DNA of 36,110 nucleotides from SIG452 sp045631485 (GCA_045631485.1 JAZQUU010000013.1:1-36110); one strand, 5' to 3'. Numbered from the stretch's first letter, positions 15,320 to 24,703 are shown. Translations and numbers: made by a program. Notes: generated by a model from the letters alone, not told the origin.

Positions 15320-16105
15320 ATGGCAGATTTAAAAAAATATCAGGTTACAACCGCTAAAATCGTAAAGATGGAAAACCTTTGCGGCACCATCTTCGATGTT
15401 ACGGTTGAAAACGAATATTTGGCGCAGGCGTCCAAATGCGGACAGTTTGTGCATATTGATTGCGGAGAGCAGTTTGTGCTCCGCCGCCCCATCAGTATTT
15501 GTGAGGTGACCGACTCGGGCATCCGCTTCATTTTTGATGTGAGAGGAAAAGGCACCAAAAAACTTTCCGAAAAACAAGTGGGCGACAATTTAGACATTTT
15601 AGGACCTTTGGGTAACGGCTTTGCCGTGCGCAAAGGAAAATCGCTAATCTTGGGCGGCGGTATCGGGGTATATCCCTTGTATGAGTTAACCAAGCAGGTG
15701 GGCAAAGAAAACCCTTGTGATGTGGCTTTAGGATTCCGCAATAAAGATTTGGTGACTTTGGAAGAAGAATTCAAAACCAAATGTGATAACTTGTTTATTG
15801 CAACCGATGACGGCTCCTGCGGATTCCACGGAAACGCCTTGGCAGCCGTAAAAGAAAAACTGGAAAGCGGTGCATACGAGAACGTGTATGCCTGCGGACC
15901 CTTACCCATGTTAAAAGCATTAAAAGAGATTACCGACAAAGCAAAAATCTTCTGTCAGATTTCCATGGAAGAACGGATGGGCTGCGGCATCGGTGCTTGC
16001 CTTTGCTGCAACATCAAAGTGGAAGATGACGGAGAAGAAGGCTTTAAACATCTTCACGTTTGCAAAGACGGTCCCGTATTCAATGCGAAGGAGGTGCTCC
16101 TCTAA
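15320..16105 (+). CDS. pyrK: Dihydroorotate dehydrogenase B, electron transfer subunit
   Basis: PyrK carries FAD and a [2Fe-2S] cluster and passes electrons from PyrD to NAD+. The 261-residue protein has the FAD motif RRPISIC (residues 56-61) and a nucleotide-binding GGGIGVYPL (112-120). The cluster motif has Cys222, Cys227, Cys230 and Cys248, in GCGIGACLCC and VCKDGPVF. Its stop overlaps the pyrD start by one base (TAATG), so the two subunits are translationally coupled, as expected for an obligate heterotetramer. Confidence 0.96.
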   Translation: MADLKKYQVTTAKIVKMENLCGTIFDVTVENEYLAQASKCGQFVHIDCGEQFVLRRPISICEVTDSGIRFIFDVRGKGTKKLSEKQVGDNLDILGPLGNGFAVRKGKSLILGGGIGVYPLYELTKQVGKENPCDVALGFRNKDLVTLEEEFKTKCDNLFIATDDGSCGFHGNALAAVKEKLESGAYENVYACGPLPMLKALKEITDKAKIFCQISMEERMGCGIGACLCCNIKVEDDGEEGFKHLHVCKDGPVFNAKEVLL

Positions 16106-17022
16106 TGGCAAACTTAAAAGTGAACTATCTGGGAGTGGAATTTAAAAATCCCGTGGTAACCGCTTCCGGCACCTTTGGATTCGGTATGGAATACAACGAG
16201 CTTTATCCGATTGAGAAATTAGGCGGTATCACCGTAAAAGGCTTAACCTTAAACGAACGTCAGGGAAATCCTGCACCGAGAATTTTTGAAACCACCGGCG
16301 GTATCTTAAACAGTGTGGGTCTTCAGAATCCGGGCGTTCGGTATTTTGCGAAAAATATTATGCCAAAATTAAAAGAACTGGATTTAAAGATTATTGCCAA
16401 TGTTTCGGGCAGTACCTTTTCCGATTATGTGGAAGCTTGCAAAATCGTGGATGCATCCGGTGCAGACATTATTGAATTAAATGTTTCCTGCCCCAATGTG
16501 AAGCAGGGCGGTGCCGCATTCGGTACCAATCCCGACACCGTGTTTGAAATCACCAAACTGGTGAAAGAAGCAATCTCCACTCCCTTATGCATTAAGCTTT
16601 CTCCCAATGTGACGGATATAGCATCTATCGGGCAGGCGGCTATGGATGCAGGTGCAGACGGGTTATCCTTAATCAACACCGTGTCCGGTATGGCGATTGA
16701 CTTAAAGACCAGAAAACCCGTGTTCCACAATATCGTGGCAGGTCTTTCCGGACCTTGCGTAAAACCCATTGCCGTTCGTTCGGTGTATCAGACCTATGCA
16801 AAAACCAAAGCTCCCATCATCGGTATGGGCGGTATTGCAGACGGCAACGATGCGGTGGAATTTATGGCGGCAGGTGCCACTCTGGTTTCCATCGGCACTA
16901 TGAACTTTAAAGACCCCTTCACTCCCTTAAATGTGGTTGACGGGTTAAATGCATACTTAGACCAAAACGGCATTTCGGATGTGAACGAAATTATCGGCTG
17001 CGCACATCCTGCCGGCAAATAA
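16105..17022 (+). CDS. pyrD: Dihydroorotate dehydrogenase B, catalytic subunit
   Basis: This class 1B FMN enzyme oxidises dihydroorotate to orotate. The 305-residue product starts MANLKVNYLGVEFKNPV, with GAAGGAGGTG upstream. The open frame extends further back into pyrK, but ATG 16105 fits the ribosome binding site and homology. The catalytic-loop cysteine is Cys129 in ELNVSCPNVKQGG. FMN phosphate-binding MGGIADG is near the C terminus. Pairing with pyrK defines it as the NAD-dependent type. pyrE, which often closes this operon, is missing and thrS follows instead. Confidence 0.96.
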   Translation: MANLKVNYLGVEFKNPVVTASGTFGFGMEYNELYPIEKLGGITVKGLTLNERQGNPAPRIFETTGGILNSVGLQNPGVRYFAKNIMPKLKELDLKIIANVSGSTFSDYVEACKIVDASGADIIELNVSCPNVKQGGAAFGTNPDTVFEITKLVKEAISTPLCIKLSPNVTDIASIGQAAMDAGADGLSLINTVSGMAIDLKTRKPVFHNIVAGLSGPCVKPIAVRSVYQTYAKTKAPIIGMGGIADGNDAVEFMAAGATLVSIGTMNFKDPFTPLNVVDGLNAYLDQNGISDVNEIIGCAHPAGK

Positions 17023-17075
17023 ATATAACGACAGCGAAGAATGCAACAAAATTTTAAGAAAAGAGATTTTGAATT

Positions 17076-18992
17076 ATGATTAAAGTGAATTTATCTAGCG
17101 TGTCTGCTCCCGTATCCGTGTTTGAAGCGGTAAAAGCAGAAAATCCCGATGTGTTAAAAGGCATTTTATGTGCCGAAGTGAATGGGAAAGTGGTTGGCTT
17201 ATCTGAAGAAATTACCGAAAATTGCGAAATCACCTTGTTCGATTTTTCCGATGCGGAAGGTAAGAAAACCTATTGGCATACCACCTCTCACGTGTTGGCA
17301 GAAGCGGTAAAAATCTTATATCCCGAAGCAAAATTGGCAATCGGACCCGCAACCGATAACGGCTTCTATTACGATTTCGATTACGACCCGGGCTTCACCA
17401 ATGAAGACCTCGCCAAAATCGAAAGCCAGATGAAAAAAATCATCAAGAAAAACACCCGCTTAAATCGTTACACCTTATCCCGTGCAGAAGCATTGGAAAA
17501 AGTGAAAGATGAACCCTACAAAGTGGAATTAATTAACGACCTTCCCGAAGACAGTGAACTGTCTTTCTACGAGCAGGGCGATTTTACCGACCTTTGTGCA
17601 GGTCCGCACTTAACCTTTGTGGGTGCTATCAAAGCATATAAACTCTTATCCATCACCGGTGCGTACTGGAGAGGGGATGAAAAGAACAAAATGCTCCGCC
17701 GTATCTACGGCATTTCTTTCCCCACCAGAGAAGAACTGGATGCACATATCACTCAGCTGGAAGAAGCAAAAAAACGTGACCACAATAAATTGGGCAGAGA
17801 ATTAGAACTCTTCACCACCGTGGACACCATCGGTCAGGGCTTACCCATTATGCTCCCCAAAGGTGCAAGAGTGGTTCAGTTATTGCAGCGTTGGGTAGAA
17901 GACGAAGAACAAAAACGCGGCTGGATGCTCACCAAAACTCCCTTAATGGCAAAAAGCGATTTATATAAAATCTCCGGTCATTGGGATCATTACAAAGATG
18001 GTATGTTCGTAATGGGTGATGAAGAAACCGACGATGAAGTGTTTGCACTTCGTCCTATGACCTGTCCGTTCCAGTATCAGGCTTTCTTAAACCGTGGCCG
18101 TTCTTACAGAGACCTGCCGATGAGACTGGCAGAAACCTCCACCTTATTCAGAAATGAAGCATCCGGCGAAATGCACGGCTTAATTCGTGTTCGTCAGTTC
18201 ACCATTTCCGAAGGTCACTTAATGTGTACTCCCGAGCAGCTGGCAGACGAATTCAGAAATTGTCTGGATTTAACCAACTATATGTTAAAAACCTTAGGCT
18301 TATATGAAGATGTGTCCTACCGTTTCTCCCAGTGGGATCCCGCAGATACCGAAAAATATATCGGTACTACTGAACAATGGGACGAAGCCCAGGGCATTAT
18401 GAAAGAAATTTTAGACGATATCGGTTTAGAATACAAAGTAGGTATCGGCGAAGCTGCTTTCTATGGTCCGAAACTGGACATTCAGATTAAGAATGTTCAC
18501 GGCAAGGAAGACACCTTGATTACCATTCAGATTGACCAGATGTTAGCTGAAAAATTCGGTATGGAATATGTAGCGGCAGACGGCACCAAGAAAAACCCCT
18601 ACATCATTCACAGAACCTCTATCGGTTGCTATGAAAGAACCTTGGCTCTGCTCATTGAAAAATATGCAGGTGCGTTCCCCTTATGGTTGGCACCCGTTCA
18701 GTTAAAAGTGTTGCCCATTTCCGAACGGTTCTTCGAATATGCGAAGAAAGTTACCGATGAACTCTTAGCCGCAGGATTCCGTGTGGAACTGGATAACAGA
18801 AGCGAAAAAATCGGTTACAAAATCCGTGAAGCACAGCTTGAAAAATTACCCTACATGGTTATCGTGGGTGAAAAAGAAGCAGAAGAAGGCACCGTTTCCG
18901 TTCGTTCCAGAAAAGACGGAGACAAAGGCAGCCTGAAATTAGACGAATTTATCAAAGAACTGAAAGTGGAAAATGAAACCAAAGCTCGTTAA
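17076..18992 (+). CDS. thrS: Threonyl-tRNA synthetase
   Basis: ThrRS charges tRNA-Thr. The 638-residue protein has an N-terminal TGS domain (about 1-60), the editing domain with HTTSHVLAEAV and the class II core. The zinc-site regions read LRPMTCPFQYQAF, GEMHGLIRVRQF and HRTSIGCYERTLALL, giving Cys and two His ligands. An anticodon-binding domain closes it. The ribosome binding site is weak (AAGAAAAGAGA). It lies 53 bp after pyrD with no visible promoter and no T-box leader, unusual for a Bacillota thrS. Confidence 0.97.
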   Translation: MIKVNLSSVSAPVSVFEAVKAENPDVLKGILCAEVNGKVVGLSEEITENCEITLFDFSDAEGKKTYWHTTSHVLAEAVKILYPEAKLAIGPATDNGFYYDFDYDPGFTNEDLAKIESQMKKIIKKNTRLNRYTLSRAEALEKVKDEPYKVELINDLPEDSELSFYEQGDFTDLCAGPHLTFVGAIKAYKLLSITGAYWRGDEKNKMLRRIYGISFPTREELDAHITQLEEAKKRDHNKLGRELELFTTVDTIGQGLPIMLPKGARVVQLLQRWVEDEEQKRGWMLTKTPLMAKSDLYKISGHWDHYKDGMFVMGDEETDDEVFALRPMTCPFQYQAFLNRGRSYRDLPMRLAETSTLFRNEASGEMHGLIRVRQFTISEGHLMCTPEQLADEFRNCLDLTNYMLKTLGLYEDVSYRFSQWDPADTEKYIGTTEQWDEAQGIMKEILDDIGLEYKVGIGEAAFYGPKLDIQIKNVHGKEDTLITIQIDQMLAEKFGMEYVAADGTKKNPYIIHRTSIGCYERTLALLIEKYAGAFPLWLAPVQLKVLPISERFFEYAKKVTDELLAAGFRVELDNRSEKIGYKIREAQLEKLPYMVIVGEKEAEEGTVSVRSRKDGDKGSLKLDEFIKELKVENETKAR

Positions 18993-19025
18993 GAGCCGAG
19001 AAAAAATTTCTTATACAAAAATGCT

Positions 19026-19092
19026 TGTCATTCTGAGCGAAGCGAAGAATCTCGTGTTTGAAATTTTAATCATGAGATTCCTCGCAATGACA
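19026..19092. repeat. Palindromic intergenic repeat with a TGTCATTCTGAGCGAAGCGA core
   Basis: The 67-bp element starts TTGTCATTCTGAG and ends CTCGCAATGACA. Inner arms GAATCTC and GAGATTC are complementary. The left-arm sequence is a type often seen dispersed between genes in bacterial genomes and metagenomes (from memory). It lies between thrS and the Lrp gene. It could form a hairpin but lacks a terminator T run. Confidence 0.75.
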
Positions 19093-19137
19093 GGGAAGTT
19101 TGTTTGAAAAAAAGCGAAACAGAAAGGATGAATTTTT

Positions 19138-19623
19138 ATGGAATTTACCCGTAAACTTTTAAATTTAATGGAACGAAACGCCACCTATACCCCAAAAGAT
19201 TTAGCAGAGCTTTTGGGAGAAGATGAAAAGAAAGTGGCAGACGAAATTGCAAGATTGCAGGAAGCAGGCGTTATTTTAGGCACAAAAACTTTAATCAACT
19301 GGGATAAAATTGCTCCCGAGCTGACCGTTGCCATTATTGAATTAAAAGTAACTCCCCAAAAAGGTGAGGGCTTTGATAAAATTGCCAGAGAGATTTATGC
19401 CTTTCCCGAAGTAAGAAGTGTCACCTTAATGAGCGGCGGTTACGATTTGGCGGTTACCGTTGTGGGCAACTCCATGAAAGATGTTGCCATGTTTGTGGGT
19501 GAAAAACTGTCCACCCTGGACACCGTGTTATCCACCGCCACCCATTTTGTGCTCAAAAACTACAAAGTTGACGGCGTTTTGTACGCCGATGAACCCAAAG
19601 ACGAAAGGGTGATTACACTTTAA
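19138..19623 (+). CDS. Lrp/AsnC family transcriptional regulator
   Basis: The 161-residue protein has an N-terminal winged helix-turn-helix (about residues 1-55, with TPKDLAELLGEDEKKVADEI). A C-terminal RAM/AsnC ligand-binding domain follows (about 65-140, with VRSVTLMSGGYDLAVTVVG). Such proteins form octamers and sense amino acids. GAAAGGATG precedes the ATG. Its stop overlaps the start of the aminotransferase gene as TAATG, so the pair is co-translated. The regulator probably responds to a substrate or product of that enzyme (inference). Confidence 0.88.
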   Translation: MEFTRKLLNLMERNATYTPKDLAELLGEDEKKVADEIARLQEAGVILGTKTLINWDKIAPELTVAIIELKVTPQKGEGFDKIAREIYAFPEVRSVTLMSGGYDLAVTVVGNSMKDVAMFVGEKLSTLDTVLSTATHFVLKNYKVDGVLYADEPKDERVITL

Positions 19624-20801
19624 TGAAACAAGCAGAATTTAACCCAATCGACTTTGTGAATAAACAAGTCAGAAATATTCCGCCTTCGGGCATCCGCCGT
19701 TTTTTTGATATTGCGGCAACTATGGACGACGTGATTTCTTTAGGCGTTGGGGAGCCCGACTTTGTGACTCCCTGGCATATCCGTTCCGAAGCGGTAAAAT
19801 CCTTAGAAAAAGGGCGTACTTACTACACTGCTAATGCAGGTCTTTTAGAACTTCGAAAAGAAATTTCAAAATATATGTCGGAAACCATTCACGTTTCTTA
19901 CGACCCCGCCAAAGAAATTGTGGTAACGGTAGGTGCTTCCGAAGCGTTGGATGCGGCACTTCGTGCGTTAATTGAGCCGGGAGATGAAGTATTGATTCCC
20001 GAACCAAGCTTCGTATGCTATAAGCCTTGCACCGTGTTGGCAGGGGGCGTTCCCGTTCCCATTGAAACCACCGCGGAAAACGGCTTCAAATTAACCCCTG
20101 AGTTGTTAAAAAGCGCTATCACCGAAAAAACCAAACTGTTGGTGCTTCCTTATCCCAATAATCCCACCGGCGGGATTATGACGGAAGAAGATTTATCCCA
20201 AATTGTTCCCATTATTAAAGAAGCCAATCTGATGGTGATTTCCGATGAAATCTATTCGGAACTGACCTACACCGGCAAGCACGTTTCCATCGCCACCTTT
20301 GACGGTATGAGAGACCGCACGGTTGTAATTAACGGCTTTTCCAAAGCCTTTGCCATGACGGGCTGGCGTTTGGGCTTTGCCTGTGCACATCCCGACGTGA
20401 TGGCGGCGATTGTGAAAATCCATCAGTTCGGCATTATGTCTGCCCCCACATTTTCTCAGTATGCGGCAATTGAGGCGTTAAAAAACGGCAGACCTGACAT
20501 TGAACGGATGAAAGAAGAATACAATATCCGCCGTAAGTTTTTGGTGGATGCCTTAAACGATATGGGTATGACTTGCTTTAATCCCTACGGTGCCTTTTAT
20601 GTGTTCCCGTCTATCAAAAAATTCGGGATGACTTCCGAGGATTTTTGCCAGACTTTGTTAAATGAGCAGAGGTTAGCCGTGGTTCCGGGAACTGCATTTG
20701 GTGATTCGGGAGAAGGATTTGTGCGAATTTCTTATGCCTATTCTCAGGATAATATCAAAAAGGCGTTAAAGCGTTTGGAAGCCTTTGCAAAGAACCATTA
20801 G
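19623..20801 (+). CDS. PLP-dependent class I/II aminotransferase
   Basis: The 392-residue fold-type I enzyme has LGVGEPDFVTP at the N terminus and LPYPNNPTGGIM (Asn180). ISDEIYSELTY (Asp208) follows, and the PLP lysine is Lys241 in GFSKAFAMTGWRLGF. GFVRISYAYS holds the carboxylate-binding Arg. It is in the AspC/PatA-like group, and the exact amino acid substrate cannot be assigned. It overlaps the Lrp/AsnC gene by one base. This regulator-aminotransferase pairing recurs in Bacillota. Confidence 0.9.
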   Translation: MKQAEFNPIDFVNKQVRNIPPSGIRRFFDIAATMDDVISLGVGEPDFVTPWHIRSEAVKSLEKGRTYYTANAGLLELRKEISKYMSETIHVSYDPAKEIVVTVGASEALDAALRALIEPGDEVLIPEPSFVCYKPCTVLAGGVPVPIETTAENGFKLTPELLKSAITEKTKLLVLPYPNNPTGGIMTEEDLSQIVPIIKEANLMVISDEIYSELTYTGKHVSIATFDGMRDRTVVINGFSKAFAMTGWRLGFACAHPDVMAAIVKIHQFGIMSAPTFSQYAAIEALKNGRPDIERMKEEYNIRRKFLVDALNDMGMTCFNPYGAFYVFPSIKKFGMTSEDFCQTLLNEQRLAVVPGTAFGDSGEGFVRISYAYSQDNIKKALKRLEAFAKNH

Positions 20802-20816
20802 AAAAGAGATAATAAA

Positions 20817-21320
20817 ATGATTTTAAATATTGTGTTATTTGAGCCGGAAATTCCGCAGAACACGGGGAATATTGCCCGTACCTGCGCCGCCACGGGAGCC
20901 AAGCTCCACTTGGTTGGACCCATGGGATTCACCATTGATGATAAAAAATTAAAACGTGCGGGATTGGATTACTGGCACGATGTGGATATCACCTATTACG
21001 ACAGCATCGCCGATTTTTATGAAAAAAATCAAAATAATCGGGACAAAATGTATTATTTAACTACCAAAGCGCCCCGTGATTATTCCGAGGCAACCTTTGA
21101 AGACGGATGCTATCTGATTTTCGGGAAAGAAACTGCAGGGATTCCCGAAGAAATTTTGTTAGAAAACCAAGAAACCTGCCTGCGAATTCCCATGATTGGA
21201 GAAATCCGCAGTTTAAACCTTTCCAATTCGGTTGCCATTGTGGCGTATGAGGCATTCCGTCAGGACGGATTTTCCCATTTCCGCTTGGAAGGAAAACTCA
21301 CCAAATACGATTGGAAATAA
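20817..21320 (+). CDS. trmL: tRNA (cytidine/uridine-34-2'-O)-methyltransferase TrmL
   Basis: TrmL methylates the ribose of the wobble nucleotide in certain tRNA-Leu. The 167-residue SPOUT protein starts ILNIVLFEPEIPQNTGNIAR. It has the knotted SAM site motifs LIFGKETAGIPEE and IPMIGEIRSLNLSNSVAIV. It lies 15 bp after the aminotransferase and 13 bp before the radical SAM gene, within the same co-directional run. Confidence 0.95.
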   Translation: MILNIVLFEPEIPQNTGNIARTCAATGAKLHLVGPMGFTIDDKKLKRAGLDYWHDVDITYYDSIADFYEKNQNNRDKMYYLTTKAPRDYSEATFEDGCYLIFGKETAGIPEEILLENQETCLRIPMIGEIRSLNLSNSVAIVAYEAFRQDGFSHFRLEGKLTKYDWK

Positions 21321-21333
21321 AGGAGAAACCAAG

Positions 21334-22677
21334 ATGATACATAAATATCAATTATTCGGGAATAATATTGTACTGGACATTTATTCCGGTTCGGTGCACG
21401 TGGTTTCCGATGCGGTGTATGACCTGTTGGGGGAATACGAATTTGATGAAAATAGTATTTCCGAAGATGTGAAAGCAAAATATTCCCAAGAAATTTTAGC
21501 GGAAGCAATTTCGGAAATTAAAGAATTAAAAGAGCAAGGCACCTTATATTCTCACGACATTTATAAACCCTTCCGTGATGCCAAAACCAAAAATCCGCCC
21601 GTAAAAGCGTTGTGTTTGCACATGGCACACGACTGTGATTTAAGATGCCGTTACTGTTTTGCAGGTACCGGTGCATTTCACGGGGCGAGAAGCATTATGC
21701 CCTTGGAAGTTGCCAAAAAAGCCATTGATTTTGTGATTGCAAAATCGCAGAACAGAAAAAATATCGAAATTGATTTTTTTGGCGGCGAGCCCATGCTCAA
21801 TTTTGATGTGGTAAAAGAAACGGTTGCCTACGCCAGAGAACAAGGCTTAAAACACGGCAAACATTTCCGTTTTACCATCACCACCAACGGTCTGTTGATT
21901 GACGAAGACCAGATGGAATATGTAAACAAAAATATGGATAATGTGGTGTTATCCTGCGACGGACGTAAGGAAGTGCACGATAAGAACAGAAAAACTGCCA
22001 AAGGGGAAGACACCTACGATAAAGTCATCGGCAAATTTATTAAAATTGCCAACGACAGAAAGCAGATGGATTATTATATCCGCGGCACCTTTACCCGTGA
22101 TAACAAGGATTTCACCAAGGATGTTCTGCATCTTGCGGATTTGGGCTTTAAGCAGATTTCCGTGGAACCCGTAACCTTAGATGAGAAATCTCCCATGGCA
22201 ATCCGAAAAGAAGATTTGCCCGAAATTTTCGCCGAGTACGAAAAACTGGCAGAAGAAATCATCAAACGAGAAAAATCCGGAGAAAACCGCTTTAATTTCT
22301 TCCATTTTATGATTGATTTGGATAACGGCCCTTGCGCACTCCGCAGAATCTCGGGATGCGGTGCAGGTTGCGAATATGCGGCAGTGACTCCCTCGGGTGA
22401 CATTTTCCCCTGCCATCAGTTTGCAGATGAACCCGAATATAAAATCGGTAATGTGTTAGACGGCACCTATGAAATGCCGGAACAATTCCGTGACCGTGAT
22501 ATCTACACCGTAAACGGTTGCGATTCCTGCTTTGCCAAATTCTATTGCAGCGCAGGTTGTAGCGCAAGCTCTTTAAAATACGAAAAAGATTTATACAAAC
22601 CTTATGATATTGCTTGTCAGATGCAGAAAAAGCGTGTGGAATGTGCCATCGCAATCAAAGCAGCTTTGGCAGAATGA
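21334..22677 (+). CDS. scfB: SCIFF peptide maturase (radical SAM/SPASM, thioether-forming)
   Basis: The 447-residue enzyme begins MIHKYQLFGNNIVLD and SGSVHVVSDAVYDLL, the characteristic N terminus of SCIFF maturases. The radical SAM cluster is Cys101-x3-Cys105-x2-Cys108 (CDLRCRYC). GGEPMLNF follows. The C-terminal SPASM region has FPCHQF and GCDSCFAKFYCSAGCSAS. It installs Cys-to-Thr thioether bonds in a small Cys-rich ribosomal peptide (ScfA). ATG 21334 has AAAGGAG upstream; an open frame into trmL was rejected. The usual upstream scfA gene is absent, since only 13 bp separate it from trmL. Confidence 0.93.
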   Translation: MIHKYQLFGNNIVLDIYSGSVHVVSDAVYDLLGEYEFDENSISEDVKAKYSQEILAEAISEIKELKEQGTLYSHDIYKPFRDAKTKNPPVKALCLHMAHDCDLRCRYCFAGTGAFHGARSIMPLEVAKKAIDFVIAKSQNRKNIEIDFFGGEPMLNFDVVKETVAYAREQGLKHGKHFRFTITTNGLLIDEDQMEYVNKNMDNVVLSCDGRKEVHDKNRKTAKGEDTYDKVIGKFIKIANDRKQMDYYIRGTFTRDNKDFTKDVLHLADLGFKQISVEPVTLDEKSPMAIRKEDLPEIFAEYEKLAEEIIKREKSGENRFNFFHFMIDLDNGPCALRRISGCGAGCEYAAVTPSGDIFPCHQFADEPEYKIGNVLDGTYEMPEQFRDRDIYTVNGCDSCFAKFYCSAGCSASSLKYEKDLYKPYDIACQMQKKRVECAIAIKAALAE

Positions 22678-22688
22678 GGTGATTTGCT

Positions 22689-23249
22689 ATGATTATCGGT
22701 GTTTACGGCAGAATCGGAAGCGGTAAAACCACCTTTTGCAATTACTTGCGCACCAAAGGATTCTATGTGATAAACGGCGATAAAATCAGTCGTGAAATCT
22801 TAATGCCGGGCAAAATCGGCTTAGCGAAAGTGGCGGATACCTTCGGATGTGAATATTTGAACCAAGACGGCACCTTAAACCGAAAAAAGTTGGGAAGCCG
22901 AGTGTTTTCTCATCCTGAGGATTTAAAGCGTTTAAACGCCATTACACACCCTTTGATTACTGCTGAGGTGAAGGCGCAGATTGCTGCGCACTCCCGACAG
23001 CATATCGTGATTGAAGGTGCGGTGCTTTATGCCACCGATATCGTAAAATTCTGTGATAAAACCGTGGTGGTGAAAAGTGATGCCACCTTAAAGCGGATTA
23101 TGGCAAGAGATTTTCTCACCGAAGAAGAGGCACTTGCCAGAATCAATGCCCAGGAAATTTATGAGCAGGCGGATTTTATCATCGAAAATAACGGAACTCT
23201 TCCCGAGTTCTACCAAAAAATCGACAGAATGACAGATGCCGTTCTGTAA
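22689..23249 (+). CDS. coaE: Dephospho-CoA kinase
   Basis: CoaE phosphorylates dephospho-CoA in the last step of coenzyme A synthesis. The 186-residue protein has the P-loop GRIGSGKTT (residues 7-15) and NGDKISREIL (catalytic Asp region). The LID segment with ITHPLI and a DFIIENNGT end are also present. The GAGGTG site lies just after the scfB stop. The protein is slightly shorter than the usual 195-205, and the DKIS stretch differs from the common DAD motif, so a related P-loop kinase is a minor alternative. Confidence 0.85.
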   Translation: MIIGVYGRIGSGKTTFCNYLRTKGFYVINGDKISREILMPGKIGLAKVADTFGCEYLNQDGTLNRKKLGSRVFSHPEDLKRLNAITHPLITAEVKAQIAAHSRQHIVIEGAVLYATDIVKFCDKTVVVKSDATLKRIMARDFLTEEEALARINAQEIYEQADFIIENNGTLPEFYQKIDRMTDAVL

Positions 23250-23268
23250 GAAAGAGAAGTGGGAAACA

Positions 23269-24615
23269 ATGAAAAAAGAGCATTTGTTTAAAAAACATAA
23301 AGGAACCGACTATCAGGCAAAAGCGGAAGCATTTTGCGAAGACTACAAAGCCTTTTTAACCGTTGCAAAAACCGAACGCTTATGTGTGGAATATTTTGAA
23401 GCCAAAGCAAAAGCAAACGGATTTTGTGCGATTTCCGATAAAACCGAGCTAAAAGCAGGCGATAAGGTTTATTATATCAATAAAAACCGTTCCGCCGTGT
23501 TCTGCGTGATTGGGGAAGAGGACATCGAAAAAGGCATCAATTTGGTTGCCGCACATATTGATTCTCCCCGTCTGGACTTAAAACCCGCTCCCGTAACCGA
23601 AGAAGGCGGTTTTTCCTACCTTCGCACCCATTACTACGGCGGTATTAAAAAATAACAGTGGGTGGCAACTCCTTTGGCGCTTTACGGCGTGGTAGTAAAG
23701 AAAAACGGCGAAACCGTGAAAATTGCCGTTGGTGACGGGGAAAATGACCCCATTTTTATGGTGACCGACTTGCTGCCTCACTTAGCCTCCAAGCAGATGA
23801 CTCAGAAAATGACCGAGGGCATCCCCGGGGAAAAACTGATGGTGTTATCAGGCTCCAATCCCGATTTGGATGCGGAAAGTGAAGAAGTAAAAACTGCATT
23901 ATTAAAAATTTTGGAAGAAAAATATCAGATTACCGAAGAAGATTTCTATTCTGCGGAAATCGAAGTAGTGCCTGCAGGAAAAGCCCGTGATGTAGGGTTC
24001 GACAGAAGCATGGTTGCATCCTACGGTCACGACGACAGAGTATGTGCCTACACTGCATTTGAAGGTTTACTCGAAACGAAAAATCCTAAGAAAACCGCTG
24101 TTGTATTACTTGCCGACCGTGAAGAAGTGGGCAGTATGGGAAATTCCGGTATGCAGTCTCGTTTCTTAGAATACTTTTTGGAAGAATTAAAACCGAATGT
24201 TCGCATCAATAAGGTGATGGCAAACACAGTTTGTCTTTCTTCCGATGTGGCAGCAGCTTACGACCCCATGTATGCGGAAGTGTATGAAAAGCAGAATTCT
24301 CCCATCTTCGGATGCGGCTTAACTCTGCTTCGTTACACAGGCTCTCGCGGCAAAGGTGGCTCCTCCGAAGCAAGTGCGGAACTGGTTGCATCTCTTCGCA
24401 AAATTTTTGATGAAAACGACATTTCTTTCCAGTTTGCCGAACTTGGCAAAGTAGATGAAGGCGGCGGCGGAACCGTTGCCCAATATATTGCTAACCTAGG
24501 TGCCGACGTCATCGACGCCGGTGTGGCACTTCTTTCGATGCATGCACCGTACGAAATAGCACATAAAGCAGATATATACGAAGCGTACCGTGCATATGTT
24601 TCTTTTATGGCTTGA
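23269..24615 (+). pseudogene. apeB: M18 family aspartyl aminopeptidase with internal TAA stop
   Basis: The frame reads as one M18 metallo-aminopeptidase of about 447 residues, except that codon 129 (23653-23655) is TAA. The upstream part has the zinc His96 in VAAHIDSPRLDLK and ends THYYGGIKK. The downstream part continues in the same frame with QWVATPLALYGVVV, then GHDDRVCAYTAFEG and DREEVGSMGNSGMQ (zinc and catalytic Asp/Glu). SSDVAAAYDP and SMHAPYEIAHKADIYEAY complete it. Family members have Tyr at the stop position (IKKYQW), so one base changed TAC or TAT to TAA. GTG 23662 lies 7 bp after the stop and could permit reinitiation, but that would split the metal site. A sequencing error cannot be excluded. 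Confidence 0.85.
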
Positions 24616-24703
24616 AAAACTGCGCATAATCTCCCAATCGCACCGCTCGCAGTATAATATATACAGCTTCGGGTTCGATTGGAAAATTCTGCATCAGTTT
24701 TTC
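24614..24703. repeat. Long imperfect palindrome after apeB
   Basis: The outer arms GAAAAACTG (24614-24622) and CAGTTTTTC (24695-24703) are perfect inverted repeats. CCAATCG and CGATTGG lie further in. The centre holds GTATAATATATAC. Allowing small mismatches, the arms pair over about 40 bp. It starts inside the apeB stop codon. Confidence 0.75.

Noticed and set aside
17023..17075. T-box leader for thrS
   Set aside because: Only 53 bp are available and no specifier stem or T-box consensus is visible.
23269..24615. Frameshift in the M18 aminopeptidase
   Set aside because: Both halves are in the same frame, so the lesion is a single stop codon, not an indel.
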